NCBI GenBank assembly: GCA_020851375.1
Contig: JADZCV010000023.1
Location: 17,021-81,020 of the forward strand
DNA length: 64,000 nt
Origin: Nitrospirota bacterium
GTDB taxonomy: Bacteria > Nitrospirota > 9FT-COMBO-42-15 > HDB-SIOI813
Direction: 5' to 3'
Shown: positions 16,652-24,910 of the stretch, one piece after another
Layout: each line of letters begins with the position of its first letter
Position numbering within the stretch: the stretch's first letter is position 1
Notes under the pieces: generated by a model
Seen by the model: only the letters and a program-made list of their open reading frames with translations
What the model was told of the DNA's origin: nothing
Databases searched by the model: none
Translations under genes and position numbers: made by a program

Positions 16652-16838
16652 CTGAAAATGCTCCTATGTACCTGTCATTTCCACGGAACCTGTCCCAGCA
16701 TGATTTAAGCGGGGAGTGGGAATCCAGAACTATGCCCCGGTCTGGATTCCCGCTTACGCGGGAATGACGTTTTCATAAACCTTTGTGAGCCCTGAGCTGT
16801 GAGCTTGTCGAACAGTCGAAGGGCTCATGACGGTTCAT
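16652..16838 (-). repeat. Dispersed repeat type A (copy A2), abutting the hisB start codon
   Basis: On the minus strand it runs from an ATGAA seam (ATG at 16836-16838) followed by CCGTCATGAGCCC to GGAGCATTTTCAG immediately before ATGAA of hisB. The bases just upstream of the left seam (16839-16860, GGGTAC then GGGGGGATTTTCAG) look like the right end of an older element, so the site may have been hit twice. Confidence 0.87.
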
Positions 16839-16923
16839 CTGAAAATCCCCCCAAGTACCCACAAATACCCTTTAATAGAGACACTTACCATCGTGTCTTC
16901 TGCTGCGAAAGTGTTCTTAGTTG

Positions 16924-18324
16924 CTATTTCATCCTTATCCTGACTGCCTCGCTGTGTGCGTACAGGCCTTCAATCTCTGCCAGTCTTGATGCGACACTGC
17001 CATCATTTTTTATTGCCATCCTGCTATACATTACCACACTCGTCTTTTTTACAAAATCATCCACACTGAGGGGTGAGAAAAACCTTGCTGTTCCTCCGGT
17101 AGGTAACGTATGGTTCGGGCCTGCAACATAATCTCCCATTGTCTGGGGTGTGTAACTGCCAAGAAAGACTGCACCGGCGTGCCTTATTTCTTTCAGGAGT
17201 TTCTCCGGTTGTGCCACCTGCAGTGACAGATGCTCCGCTGCAAACTCATTCGTCAGTTCAACAGCTTCATTTAAATCTCTTGCCACAATGATGAGGCCGT
17301 GATTCCTTAGGGACTCTCGTATTACACGCCTTCGGGGCTGATGCTTCATCTCTGATTTTATGAGCTGTACGACTTTCTTTGCAAACGATTCAGATGTCGT
17401 AATAAGAACTGCAACCGCCTCCTCATCATGCTCCGCCTGGGACAACATGTCCATCGCAACGAATGACGGCTCCGCCGTATCATCAGCAACGATAAGTATC
17501 TCGCTTGGTCCTGCGATCATGTCTATATCCACCTGACCATATAAGAGCTTCTTTGCCACTGCCACATAGATATTGCCAGGTCCGGCTATCTTGTCCACGC
17601 GCGGTACAGTATCAGTACCATACGCCATAGCAGCAACAGCCTGCGCCCCTCCGGCAGTATAAATCCTGTCAGCACCGGCTATGTCCGCTGCAACTAAGAT
17701 ATATGGGTTTATTGCACCTGAATATCCGCCCACCCTGTCATTCCGCCATTTGTCATTCTGAACTTGTTTCAGAATCTCCTGACCCTGCCTCGTTTGAGAC
17801 ACTGAAACAAGTTCAGGTTGACTAAGGAAACCAGATGCTGGTGTCGGCGTACATACGATGACTTCTTTTACACCGGCAATTCTGGCCGGGATAACGCTCA
17901 TCAGGACTGTAGATGGATAGACCGCCTTCCCGCCAGGCACATAAACGCCAACTCTGTCCAGCGGAGTAACCATCTGTCCGAGCATCACGCCGTTATCTTT
18001 ATATTGCCATCCTGACGTCTTCTGGTGTTCATGGAACTTTCTGATTCTGGATGCCGCGTATTTTAAACTATCGACATCAGAAGGGTTCACCCTGGCATAG
18101 GCATCCTGGATGACTTTTTTATCTACCTGCAGCGTTTCAGGCGTTAGAGAAACTCTGTCAAACTTTTTTGTATATTTGATCAGCGCCCTGTCACCGTTAA
18201 CCCTGACGTCATCTATAATCTTCCGGACTGAGTTCTCTATGGATTCCCCATAAGTTACACCCCTTGCAAGGAGTTGCGCCCTTACTTTTGCAAACCCACG
18301 GCTATCTGTTTTTATTAGCTTCAC
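16924..18324 (-). CDS. hisD: Histidinol dehydrogenase, with an in-frame repeat insertion
   Basis: A 466-residue protein starting at GTG 18324, eight bases after GGAG in repeat B2; a longer frame to 18342 lies in the repeat. HisD oxidises L-histidinol to histidine in two NAD-dependent steps with a zinc ion. Family blocks are intact: V-G-V-Y-V-P-G-G-K-A-V-Y-P-S-T-V, G-G-A-Q-A-V-A-A-M-A-Y-G-T, K-I-A-G-P-G-N, D-M-I-A-G-P-S-E, S-Q-A-E-H-D-E, and A-E-H-L near the end. About 39 extra residues (about 165-203) interrupt the protein between V-I-V-C-T-P-T-P and the I-N-P-Y-I-L-V-A-A segment; they come from a palindromic DNA element. The extra loop falls in a region that varies among HisD proteins, so activity may survive. 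Confidence 0.95.
   Translation of the reverse strand: MKLIKTDSRGFAKVRAQLLARGVTYGESIENSVRKIIDDVRVNGDRALIKYTKKFDRVSLTPETLQVDKKVIQDAYARVNPSDVDSLKYAASRIRKFHEHQKTSGWQYKDNGVMLGQMVTPLDRVGVYVPGGKAVYPSTVLMSVIPARIAGVKEVIVCTPTPASGFLSQPELVSVSQTRQGQEILKQVQNDKWRNDRVGGYSGAINPYILVAADIAGADRIYTAGGAQAVAAMAYGTDTVPRVDKIAGPGNIYVAVAKKLLYGQVDIDMIAGPSEILIVADDTAEPSFVAMDMLSQAEHDEEAVAVLITTSESFAKKVVQLIKSEMKHQPRRRVIRESLRNHGLIIVARDLNEAVELTNEFAAEHLSLQVAQPEKLLKEIRHAGAVFLGSYTPQTMGDYVAGPNHTLPTGGTARFFSPLSVDDFVKKTSVVMYSRMAIKNDGSVASRLAEIEGLYAHSEAVRIRMK
17716..17832 (-). repeat. Palindromic element inserted in frame inside hisD
   Basis: A 15-bp perfect inverted repeat (CTGAACTTGTTTCAG at 17758-17772, CTGAAACAAGTTCAG at 17802-17816) lies in an extra segment of about 117 bp absent from usual HisD. 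It encodes a stretch including GQEILKQVQNDK without breaking the frame. It is unlike the A and B repeats. Confidence 0.75.
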
Positions 18325-18453
18325 TCGAAAATCTCCGTTCAAATCCCCCCTATCCCCCCTTTACTAAAGGGGGAACTAATTTCCCCCTTTGAAAAAGGGG
18401 GACTAAGGGGGATTTTCATCTGCCTATGTGAGCCCCGGCTCATGACGGTTCAC
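18325..18453 (-). repeat. Dispersed repeat type B (copy B2), between hisG and hisD
   Basis: On the minus strand it starts at the GTGAA seam within hisG (GTG at 18451-18453), continues CCGTCATGAGCC (supplying the hisG stop, 18440-18442), has two CCCCC/GGGGG stems, and ends GGAGATTTTCGA directly before GTGAA of hisD. Confidence 0.87.
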
Positions 18454-19108
18454 CTGAAATAACCCTTCTCAGGTCATCAACAATCCCCATTATCCTTTCA
18501 TACTTGAGCTTCAGGCTGGCCCTGTTTGCTATAAGACGGGCTGTTGACTCTGTGACGACCTCAATTAATTCAAGGTTGTTTTCTTTAAGCGTCCTGCCGG
18601 TTGATATCAGGTCAACAATGACATGGGACAAGCCAACCAGCGGCGCAAGTTCTATGGAACCATAGAGTTTAATTATATCTGCATGGACACCGCGGCTGCC
18701 AAAGTATAGCTCAGTAATCCTGGGATATTTTGTGGCAACGCGTATCTTTGTCAGCTTGCCGTTCTTGTAAGGCTCTATTGCCTCCTTTGGTCCTGCGACC
18801 ACAACCTTGCAATGCCCGAACTTAAGGTCAAACAATTCATAGAGGTCTTTTTCCTGTTCCAGCAGCATATCCTTCCCGACAATGCCAATGTCAGCAGCGC
18901 CATATTCTACATATGTGGGGACATCTGTAGGACGCACTATCAGGTATGTCAGGCCATGTTTGGGAGAATTAAAGATGAGTCTCCGGCCTGCATCTTTGAC
19001 ATCCTCAGGAATCAAGCCGAGCTTGTCAAAATACTCTACAGCATGTTCAAGGAGTTTTCCTTTTGCAAGGGCTATTGTAACAGGCTGTGCCGTCTCTTTC
19101 ATTTTCAC
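18440..19108 (-). CDS. hisG: ATP phosphoribosyltransferase, short form
   Basis: A 222-residue HisG of the short type (no C-terminal regulatory ACT-like domain). It joins ATP and PRPP in the first step of histidine synthesis. Motifs: T-I-A-L-A-K-G-K-L at the N-terminus, A-D-I-G-I-V-G-K-D, and the PRPP loop L-I-S-T-G-R-T-L-K-E-N. Short HisG enzymes generally need the HisZ regulatory subunit, which is not in this window. The GTG at 19108 lies nine bases after GGAG in repeat A3; ATG 19102 is the alternative. The final codons S-G-E-P-S and the stop come from repeat B2, so the ancestral gene probably overlapped hisD. Confidence 0.95.
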   Translation of the reverse strand: MKMKETAQPVTIALAKGKLLEHAVEYFDKLGLIPEDVKDAGRRLIFNSPKHGLTYLIVRPTDVPTYVEYGAADIGIVGKDMLLEQEKDLYELFDLKFGHCKVVVAGPKEAIEPYKNGKLTKIRVATKYPRITELYFGSRGVHADIIKLYGSIELAPLVGLSHVIVDLISTGRTLKENNLELIEVVTESTARLIANRASLKLKYERIMGIVDDLRRVISGEPS

Positions 19109-19325
19109 TCGAAAATGCTCCTAAGTACCCGTCATCCCCACGGAACCTGTCCCCGCAGGATTTAAGCGGGGAGTGGGAATCCAGAATCAGACCGCGGTCT
19201 GGATTCCCGCTTGCGCGGGAATGACGTTTTTCATGACACCTTGTGAGCCCTGAGCCTTGCTGCTACACGCCTTACGTCCTGAGCTGTGAGCGTGCCGAAC
19301 AGTCGAAGGGCTTATGTCTGTTCAC
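19109..19325 (-). repeat. Dispersed repeat type A (copy A3), between murA and hisG
   Basis: Minus strand: GTGAA seam (GTG 19323-19325), a variant left end CAGACATAAGCCC, the inverted repeats of type A, and GGAGCATTTTCGA immediately before GTGAA of hisG. Confidence 0.87.
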
Positions 19326-19377
19326 CCAAAAACACTTCACACTATCCCGTGCACCGGAACGGCCATAAAGGCCGGCG

Positions 19378-20628
19378 CTACCTGATCCGGACGATCTGCG
19401 CTCCCAGCTTTGATAGTTTCTCTTCGATGCGCTCATAGCCGCGGTCAAGGTGGTATATGCGGGAGATCTCAGTCTGACCATCTGCTACAAGCCCAGCAAG
19501 TATCAACGATGCACTCGCACGCAGATCTGTCGCCATAACCGGGGCGCCGCTCAGTTTTTGCACGCCCTCCACTATAGCATAATTACCCTGCAGTTTGATA
19601 TTGGCCCCCATCCTGTGCAGCTCAGGTACATGGGTAAACCTGTTTTCAAATATCGTCTCTGTAATTACACTGAGCCCTTTACTGACTGTCATAAGGGACA
19701 TTATCTGCGCCTGCATGTCTGTCGGAAAACCAGGGTACGGCATTGTCCTCACATCAACGGCATTCAATCCATTATCAGCAATAACCCTTATCGTATCACT
19801 CCCGGTCTCGATCTTTACGCCGGCAGTCCGGAGCTTACTGATAACCGCCTCAAGGTTCTGAGGGATACACTTCTTCAGAACTACATCACCGCGGGTAATA
19901 GCGCCTGCGATGACATATGTCCCTGTCTCTATCCTGTCAGGCATGATATCATATGTCCCGCCACGCAACTCTGAAACCCCTTCTATGACTATTGTTTCAG
20001 TGCCGGCCCCGCTTATCCTGGCGCCTCTCATATTTAGAAAATTAGCCAGGTCCACGATCTCAGGCTCACAGGCTGCATTCCGGAGCTCGGTCACTCCATC
20101 AGCAAGCGAAGCCGCCATCATCAGGTTTTCCGTACCTGTTACTGTTGATATATCAAAATATATCTTTGCGCCTTTTAATCTCTTCGCCCTTACCTCCACA
20201 TACCCGTGTTTAATATCCACCTCAGCGCCCATCTTCTGAAGCCCTGCCAGATGGAGATTTATAGGCCTCGCGCCTATGGCGCAGCCGCCGGGCAGAGATA
20301 CCCTTGCCTCACCGAACCTTGCAACAAGGGGGCCCAAGACAACAACTGAGGCCCGCATCGTTTTTACAAGCTCATACGGAGCCTCACAACTCTTCATATC
20401 CTTTGTATTAATAGTGAATGTATAACCGTCCGGCATGATGTGAGCGCCCATGCTCTCCATCACCTTCTTCATCGTCTTTATATCATTTAGGAAAGGGACA
20501 TTATTGAGGATACAGTCTTCAGCAGACAGGATTGCCGACGTTATTATGGGCAGCGCAGAATTCTTTGCGCCGCTTATCTCCACCTCGCCTTCAAGACGCC
20601 GGCCGCCGGTTATTAATATCTTATCCAC
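19378..20628 (-). CDS. murA: UDP-N-acetylglucosamine 1-carboxyvinyltransferase
   Basis: A 416-residue MurA of normal length; transfers enolpyruvate from PEP to UDP-GlcNAc, the first committed step of peptidoglycan synthesis. Seen: K-N-S-A-L-P-I substrate loop ([11 protein letters not shown]), the PEP-site region [11 protein letters not shown], where the Cys is the catalytic, fosfomycin-target residue, and the C-terminal [12 protein letters not shown]. Its start overlaps the end of prfA by 8 bp. In related gene orders prmC often separates prfA and murA; it is missing here. Confidence 0.97.
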   Translation of the reverse strand: MDKILITGGRRLEGEVEISGAKNSALPIITSAILSAEDCILNNVPFLNDIKTMKKVMESMGAHIMPDGYTFTINTKDMKSCEAPYELVKTMRASVVVLGPLVARFGEARVSLPGGCAIGARPINLHLAGLQKMGAEVDIKHGYVEVRAKRLKGAKIYFDISTVTGTENLMMAASLADGVTELRNAACEPEIVDLANFLNMRGARISGAGTETIVIEGVSELRGGTYDIMPDRIETGTYVIAGAITRGDVVLKKCIPQNLEAVISKLRTAGVKIETGSDTIRVIADNGLNAVDVRTMPYPGFPTDMQAQIMSLMTVSKGLSVITETIFENRFTHVPELHRMGANIKLQGNYAIVEGVQKLSGAPVMATDLRASASLILAGLVADGQTEISRIYHLDRGYERIEEKLSKLGAQIVRIR

Positions 20629-21721
20629 CTGCTACCTCTTTCAATCTCTCCGCATTATCCGCTGTTATCAGCGCCTCGATCATCTCGTCAAGATCGCCCT
20701 CCAGTACACCCTCCAGCCTGTGGAGTGTCAGACCAATCCTGTGGTCTGTAATCCTGTTCTGGGGGAAGTTATAAGTCCTGATCTTCTCGCTCCTGTCGCC
20801 GGTGCCAACCTGTCCTCTCCTCTCCTGCACCCTCTTTGCCCGCTCTTCAGCCTCTTTTATCTCGAGCAGTCTGGATCTCAGCACACGCATAGCCTTGTCC
20901 CTGTTCTTTATCTGAGACCTCTCGTCCTGGCAGGATACGATCATGCCTGTAGGAAGATGGGTAATCCTGACAGCAGAATGAGTTGTGTTAACCCCCTGAC
21001 CACCAGGACCTGATGCGCAGAAGGTATCCACCCTGAGGTCTTTGGCTTCTATAGTAAGGTCCACCTCCTCAGCCTCAGCCAGGACAGCTACAGTGATAGT
21101 GGACGTGTGTATCCTTCCGGAGGACTCAGTTGCAGGCACCCTCTGCACCCTGTGAACACCGCTTTCAAACTTCATCTTGCTGAAGATGCCTTTTCCCTCA
21201 ATAGTAAAGACTATCTCTTTAATGCCTCCGATGCCTATGTAATTTGAACTGAGTACCTCGAGCCTCCACCTCTTCTTCTCAGCATATTTTGCATACATGC
21301 GGAAAAGCTCCGAAGCAAAAAGCGCAGCCTCATCCCCGCCTGCCCCTGCCCGAATCTCCATAATAATGTTCTTTTCATCCCTTGGATCTTTGGGCAGAAG
21401 CAGGGTTTTAATCTCTCCCTCAAGCCCCCCCATCTCCTTCTCGAGCACCGTCTTTTCTTCCAGCGCAAGCTCCTTCATGTCATCATCCGTAGCGTCATCA
21501 TTAATCAGTTCATCAGCCTCTGCCAGTTTCTGCGCCAGCGCTTTATACTGATTATACTTTTCCACCAATGGGGTCATCTCCCCCTGTTCTTTGGCAATGC
21601 GCTGAAACTCAGCACGGTTTGCGATGACCTTGGGATCCCCAAGGAGTATCCCCATGCCATTGTATTTTTCTATGATCTCTTCAAGCCTGTTGAATATGCT
21701 TTCTTCCAAAATAACTGCCAC
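20621..21721 (-). CDS. prfA: Peptide chain release factor 1
   Basis: A 366-residue RF1, starting at GTG 21721. It recognises UAA and UAG and triggers peptide release on the ribosome. The catalytic G-G-Q lies in [10 protein letters not shown], and the RF1 anticodon tripeptide P-A-T is in [11 protein letters not shown], which separates it from RF2 (S-P-F). A terminator hairpin lies between this gene and rpmE upstream, so it may be read from partial read-through or an unseen promoter. It overlaps murA by 8 bp. Confidence 0.97.
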   Translation of the reverse strand: MAVILEESIFNRLEEIIEKYNGMGILLGDPKVIANRAEFQRIAKEQGEMTPLVEKYNQYKALAQKLAEADELINDDATDDDMKELALEEKTVLEKEMGGLEGEIKTLLLPKDPRDEKNIIMEIRAGAGGDEAALFASELFRMYAKYAEKKRWRLEVLSSNYIGIGGIKEIVFTIEGKGIFSKMKFESGVHRVQRVPATESSGRIHTSTITVAVLAEAEEVDLTIEAKDLRVDTFCASGPGGQGVNTTHSAVRITHLPTGMIVSCQDERSQIKNRDKAMRVLRSRLLEIKEAEERAKRVQERRGQVGTGDRSEKIRTYNFPQNRITDHRIGLTLHRLEGVLEGDLDEMIEALITADNAERLKEVAGG

Positions 21722-21738
21722 TTATACTTACCTCTCTC

Positions 21739-21764
21739 CAAAAAAAAACCTGCCATAGGCAGGT
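21739..21764 (-). terminator. Intrinsic terminator between rpmE and prfA
   Basis: Minus strand ACCTGCC, loop TAT, GGCAGGT and then a run of eight or more T. It should end rho-rpmE transcripts at least partly. Confidence 0.85.
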
Positions 21765-21791
21765 CTTTTTGATCTTAAAGCCTTAATATGC

Positions 21792-21992
21792 CTACTTACT
21801 GGCATATTTCTTTCTGAATCTCTCAACCCTTCCCTCTGTGTCCATTATCTTCTGCATGCCGGTAAAGAACGGATGGCAGCTCGAACATACCTCTACCCTC
21901 AGGTCCTTTACAGTAGAGCGGGTCTTGATTACTGCACCGCATGCACATTTGATCGCCGTTTCTGTATACTCCGGATGTATGCCTTCTTTCAT
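21792..21992 (-). CDS. rpmE: 50S ribosomal protein L31 (zinc-binding type)
   Basis: A 66-residue L31 with the zinc ligands C-A-C and C-S-S-C retained (C+ form), and the family signature [13 protein letters not shown]. It is part of the central protuberance and bridges the subunits. GGAGG lies upstream of the ATG. It is 20 bp after rho, the usual neighbour. Confidence 0.97.
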   Translation of the reverse strand: MKEGIHPEYTETAIKCACGAVIKTRSTVKDLRVEVCSSCHPFFTGMQKIMDTEGRVERFRKKYASK

Positions 21993-22012
21993 AATTCTGC
22001 TCCTCCTTTTTC

Positions 22013-23260
22013 CTATCTGTTCATTGAATCCATGAAATCCCTGTTTGATTTTGTCACCTTTAATTTATCCAGTAAAAACTCCATGCTCTCAACCGTACTA
22101 AGCGGATTCAGCACCTTTCTCAGTATCCACATCCTGTTCAGGTCCTCCCTGCTGACAAGCAGTTCTTCCTTACGTGTCCCTGAAGCATTAATTTCTATCG
22201 CAGGGAATATCCTCCTGTCAACAAGTTTTCTGTCAAGATGGAGTTCCATGTTGCCGGTTCCCTTAAACTCTTCAAATATGACATCATCCATCCTGCTCCC
22301 TGTGTCAACAAGGGCAGTGGCAATGATCGTAAGGCTTCCGCCATCCTCGATATTTCGTGCAGCGCCAAAGAACCTCTTTGGGCGCTGGAGGGCGTTGGAA
22401 TCGAGTCCGCCTGACAGTACCTTGCCGCTTGGCGGTATCACTGCGTTGTACGCCCTTGCGAGCCTCGTTATACTGTCGAGGAGTATCACTACATCCTTCT
22501 TATGCTCTACAAGGCGTTTTGCCTTCTCAATGACCATCTCAGACACCTGCACATGTCTCTGCATAGGTTCATCGAATGTGGAACTTACGACCTCGCCCTT
22601 TACCTGACGCTGCATGTCAGTCACTTCCTCAGGCCGTTCATCTATAAGCAGGACAATCAGTATGATCTCAGGATGATTGGTCGCTATTGCCTTTGCAATT
22701 GACTGCAGTAGCATGGTCTTGCCGGTACGCGGAGGCGCAACGATGAGACCTCTCTGCCCCTTTCCAATGGGCGTGATAAGGTCCATGACCCTTGTTGAAT
22801 AATCCTCAGGGTGGTACTCAAGTTTGACCTTTTCCGTTGGAAATATCGGTGTCAGGTTGTCAAAGAGTATTTTTTCCCTTGCTATCTCAGGGTCTTCATA
22901 ATTTACTGACTCAACCTTAAGGAGGGCAAAGTATCTTTCAGATTCCTTTGGAGGACGTATCTGACCGGACACTATATCTCCGGTCCTGAGATTAAACCGC
23001 CTTATCTGTGAGGGGGAAACGTATATGTCATCAGGACCCGGCAGGTAGTTATAATCAGGTGCCCTAAGAAACCCGAACCCGTCAGATAGTGTCTCAAGGA
23101 CGCCTGAGCCGTAAATGAAGCCATTCTTCTCTGCCTGGGTCTGGAGTATTGCAAATATGAGTTCCTGCTTTCTCATGCCTGCAGCGCCCTCTATGCTCAT
23201 ATCCTTGGCCAGGGACGTAAGCTCACTAATATTCTTTTCTTTTAATTCTGTAAGGTTCAT
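22013..23260 (-). CDS. rho: Transcription termination factor Rho
   Basis: A 415-residue Rho: N-terminal helical and cold-shock-like RNA-binding domain (residues 1-125, with [17 protein letters not shown]), then the RecA-like hexameric ATPase with Walker A P-P-R-T-G-K-T and Walker [14 protein letters not shown] loop and R loop regions present. It is an RNA translocase that ends transcription. AAGGAG precedes the ATG. A leader of about 240 nt separates it from its promoter, room for the autoregulation known for rho. Confidence 0.97.
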   Translation of the reverse strand: MNLTELKEKNISELTSLAKDMSIEGAAGMRKQELIFAILQTQAEKNGFIYGSGVLETLSDGFGFLRAPDYNYLPGPDDIYVSPSQIRRFNLRTGDIVSGQIRPPKESERYFALLKVESVNYEDPEIAREKILFDNLTPIFPTEKVKLEYHPEDYSTRVMDLITPIGKGQRGLIVAPPRTGKTMLLQSIAKAIATNHPEIILIVLLIDERPEEVTDMQRQVKGEVVSSTFDEPMQRHVQVSEMVIEKAKRLVEHKKDVVILLDSITRLARAYNAVIPPSGKVLSGGLDSNALQRPKRFFGAARNIEDGGSLTIIATALVDTGSRMDDVIFEEFKGTGNMELHLDRKLVDRRIFPAIEINASGTRKEELLVSREDLNRMWILRKVLNPLSTVESMEFLLDKLKVTKSNRDFMDSMNR

Positions 23261-23498
23261 CCTTAGGCTCCTTTAGTATTTCATGAAAATCTGATAGGTT
23301 ACCGTTATTAATATAGGTTAATGGATGTATTCGTTAGTGAGTGGCCCAAAATTAAATATCTTTAATAGCTGCAAGGGATTTCGTTAGTTAATCGGCGAGA
23401 ATTACGCTCAGGTTTACAGTTAAAGTCATTTCTCCTAAATAATTTGTTACCTACCTTTATGGGTTGCACAAAGATAATACCGGATGATATGTAACTTT

Positions 23499-23527
23499 AT
23501 ATTATATAAACAATTTTCGTTTGTCAA
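23499..23527 (-). promoter_or_regulatory. Sigma-70 promoter for the rho operon
   Basis: TTGACA (23522-23527) and TAATAT (23499-23504), 17-bp spacer; a TATAAT at 23501-23506 gives a 15-bp spacer. The leader 23261-23490 is AT-rich with no feature I can name. Confidence 0.6.
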
Positions 23528-23545
23528 CATAATTTTAGTGGATTC

Positions 23546-24796
23546 CTACAGGTGGAGATCGGGGAATCCGGGGAGAGAAGATTCATTTACGCCACCTATT
23601 TTGCAAATAAGCCTGAACATCTCTTCATACCTCTCCCTTTTTACCGGTTCAAGGCCGTGGGCAAGGATGGAATTATTCCTGCTGTCAAGCAGGAGCTTCA
23701 TCTGCGGCCAGTTATCAAAAAAGGCAGTGCCTGCCGGATCTCCCAATGACTTGAGGAGCTTATAAGCGCCGTAGAGGGGAAGCCTGATACGGTTGTCAAT
23801 GTCACTCCTGAATTTACCGGCAAAATCTGCAGAGATGTCAGGCGGAAGCTGTCCCTCCTGAACATCCGATGTATTAATGCCCCTGGCAGAGAGCCTGACC
23901 TGGGCATACGCCTCAACCGCCCTGTAGAGGCGTGCTACGGCATCGTCATATTTATGCTCAAGGTCAGCCCGGCGTTTCGCATTTGACAGGAGGTCCAGGA
24001 AATGTTCACTCCTTATGCCGGTCATTCCAACGCTTAACTTCTCAAGAAAGGTGAGGTTTTCTTTCAGCATAGCGGCAAATGACTTCAGACCCGGAGGTCC
24101 GCCAAACACGGTCGCCATCTCAAGGGATTTCTGCGAGGGGCGAAGTTTCTCCCATGCCAGCCTGTGCTGGAAATTGTCCCAGTGGGCATAGCCCCCGGCT
24201 ACATCCGACAGGGCCTTGTAGAGATGCTTTTCCCCACCGCTGACCCTCTTTGCCACACCGTCAAATATCTCTGAAACCTGTTTATAGCGGCCACGCCCAA
24301 AGAGTACAGCCGCGTCCTGCCGTTCTTTGATTGCAAGATGATCCCAGGGGTTAATCTGGTGCAGGACCTGTTCCCTGCCGTCAATGACGATGCCTGTCCC
24401 GCCTTTTGTCCTCTCACTGCCGCTTATATACCTGTACCCTGAGGTATCGTCAATTGTTGCGAGGACCAGTGAAGCTACCATCGGTTTAGTCCCGCCGGTG
24501 TAGTCTACGACCCAATCCCCTGGTTCAAGACGCCAGTTCTTATGCAGCTCTTTCCATTTGCCTGTTATTGCCTTATAACAGGAGAGGAGGTCGTTTGCAT
24601 CTTCAGTAATAATCTCAGCCATCCAGACAGGCCTGTCAGTAAGCCTGGGCAGGATTTCATTATTAATAAACGGCCGTGTCTCTTCTGAGGCAAAAAAACA
24701 GAGGCACTCAGGCCTCAGCTCATTAACAGAATAGATAACAGGCTCAGGACTCCCGCCTATTGAAATAAGAAGCGCCTTTATCCGATGGTCAGCCAT
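23546..24796 (-). CDS. Orphan CARF-HEPN protein (Cas02710/Csm6-like ribonuclease family)
   Basis: A 416-residue protein. The N-terminal half is a Rossmann-like CARF domain: a hydrophobic first strand with S-I-G-G-S-P-E-P-V (12-20) and, near 97-106, V-D-Y-T-G-G-T-K-P-M, the signature of the TIGR02710/PF09670 CRISPR-associated family. The C-terminal half is helical and contains Arg373 and His380 (R-N-N-S-I-L-A-H), matching the HEPN ribonuclease motif R-x(4-6)-H. Known relatives are activated by cyclic oligoadenylate made by type III CRISPR complexes and then cut RNA. No cas gene and no CRISPR array is visible in the window, so it is an orphan. It lies between rho and nadK. A weak -10 (TAATAT, near 24802-24807) is very close to the ATG. 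Confidence 0.82.
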   Translation of the reverse strand: MADHRIKALLISIGGSPEPVIYSVNELRPECLCFFASEETRPFINNEILPRLTDRPVWMAEIITEDANDLLSCYKAITGKWKELHKNWRLEPGDWVVDYTGGTKPMVASLVLATIDDTSGYRYISGSERTKGGTGIVIDGREQVLHQINPWDHLAIKERQDAAVLFGRGRYKQVSEIFDGVAKRVSGGEKHLYKALSDVAGGYAHWDNFQHRLAWEKLRPSQKSLEMATVFGGPPGLKSFAAMLKENLTFLEKLSVGMTGIRSEHFLDLLSNAKRRADLEHKYDDAVARLYRAVEAYAQVRLSARGINTSDVQEGQLPPDISADFAGKFRSDIDNRIRLPLYGAYKLLKSLGDPAGTAFFDNWPQMKLLLDSRNNSILAHGLEPVKRERYEEMFRLICKIGGVNESSLPGFPDLHL

Positions 24797-24871
24797 GTCA
24801 TCAATATTACTAAATTTGTCTCAGGAAATAAATAGCGACGAGACAAAGGGGACAGATTTATTTTCCTTTAT

Positions 24872-24900
24872 TTGACAGGGAAGTCAAAAGCTAATAGAAT
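24872..24900 (+). promoter_or_regulatory. Sigma-70 promoter for nadK (near-leaderless)
   Basis: TTGACA (24872-24877), 17-bp spacer, TAGAAT (24895-24900). The start point is expected about 24907, a few bases before ATG 24911. Confidence 0.65.
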
Positions 24901-24910
24901 CCCATTGCTG

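Noticed and set aside
16924..18342. The N-terminal M-N-G-D-F-R extension shared by the hisD and kinase frames (and M-N-G-A-F-Q in the GlcF-like gene)
   Set aside because: It is read from the right end of repeat type B; the Shine-Dalgarno in the repeat points to the later RTG, so these residues are not protein.
14041..19325. The clustered repeats as a CRISPR array
   Set aside because: Units are 100-220 bp, differ in core, and are separated by whole genes; no short regular repeat/spacer pattern exists anywhere in the window.
19272..19481. Minus-strand frame ending C-S-A-R-S-Q-L-R-T
   Set aside because: A shadow of murA and repeat A3; only the last 17 codons are the candidate minigene noted in the findings.
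24800..24870. Motif around GGGGACAGATTTATTTT as a mobile-element remnant
   Set aside because: It resembles a sequence common near REP-type elements, but a single copy without a partner repeat is not enough to call.
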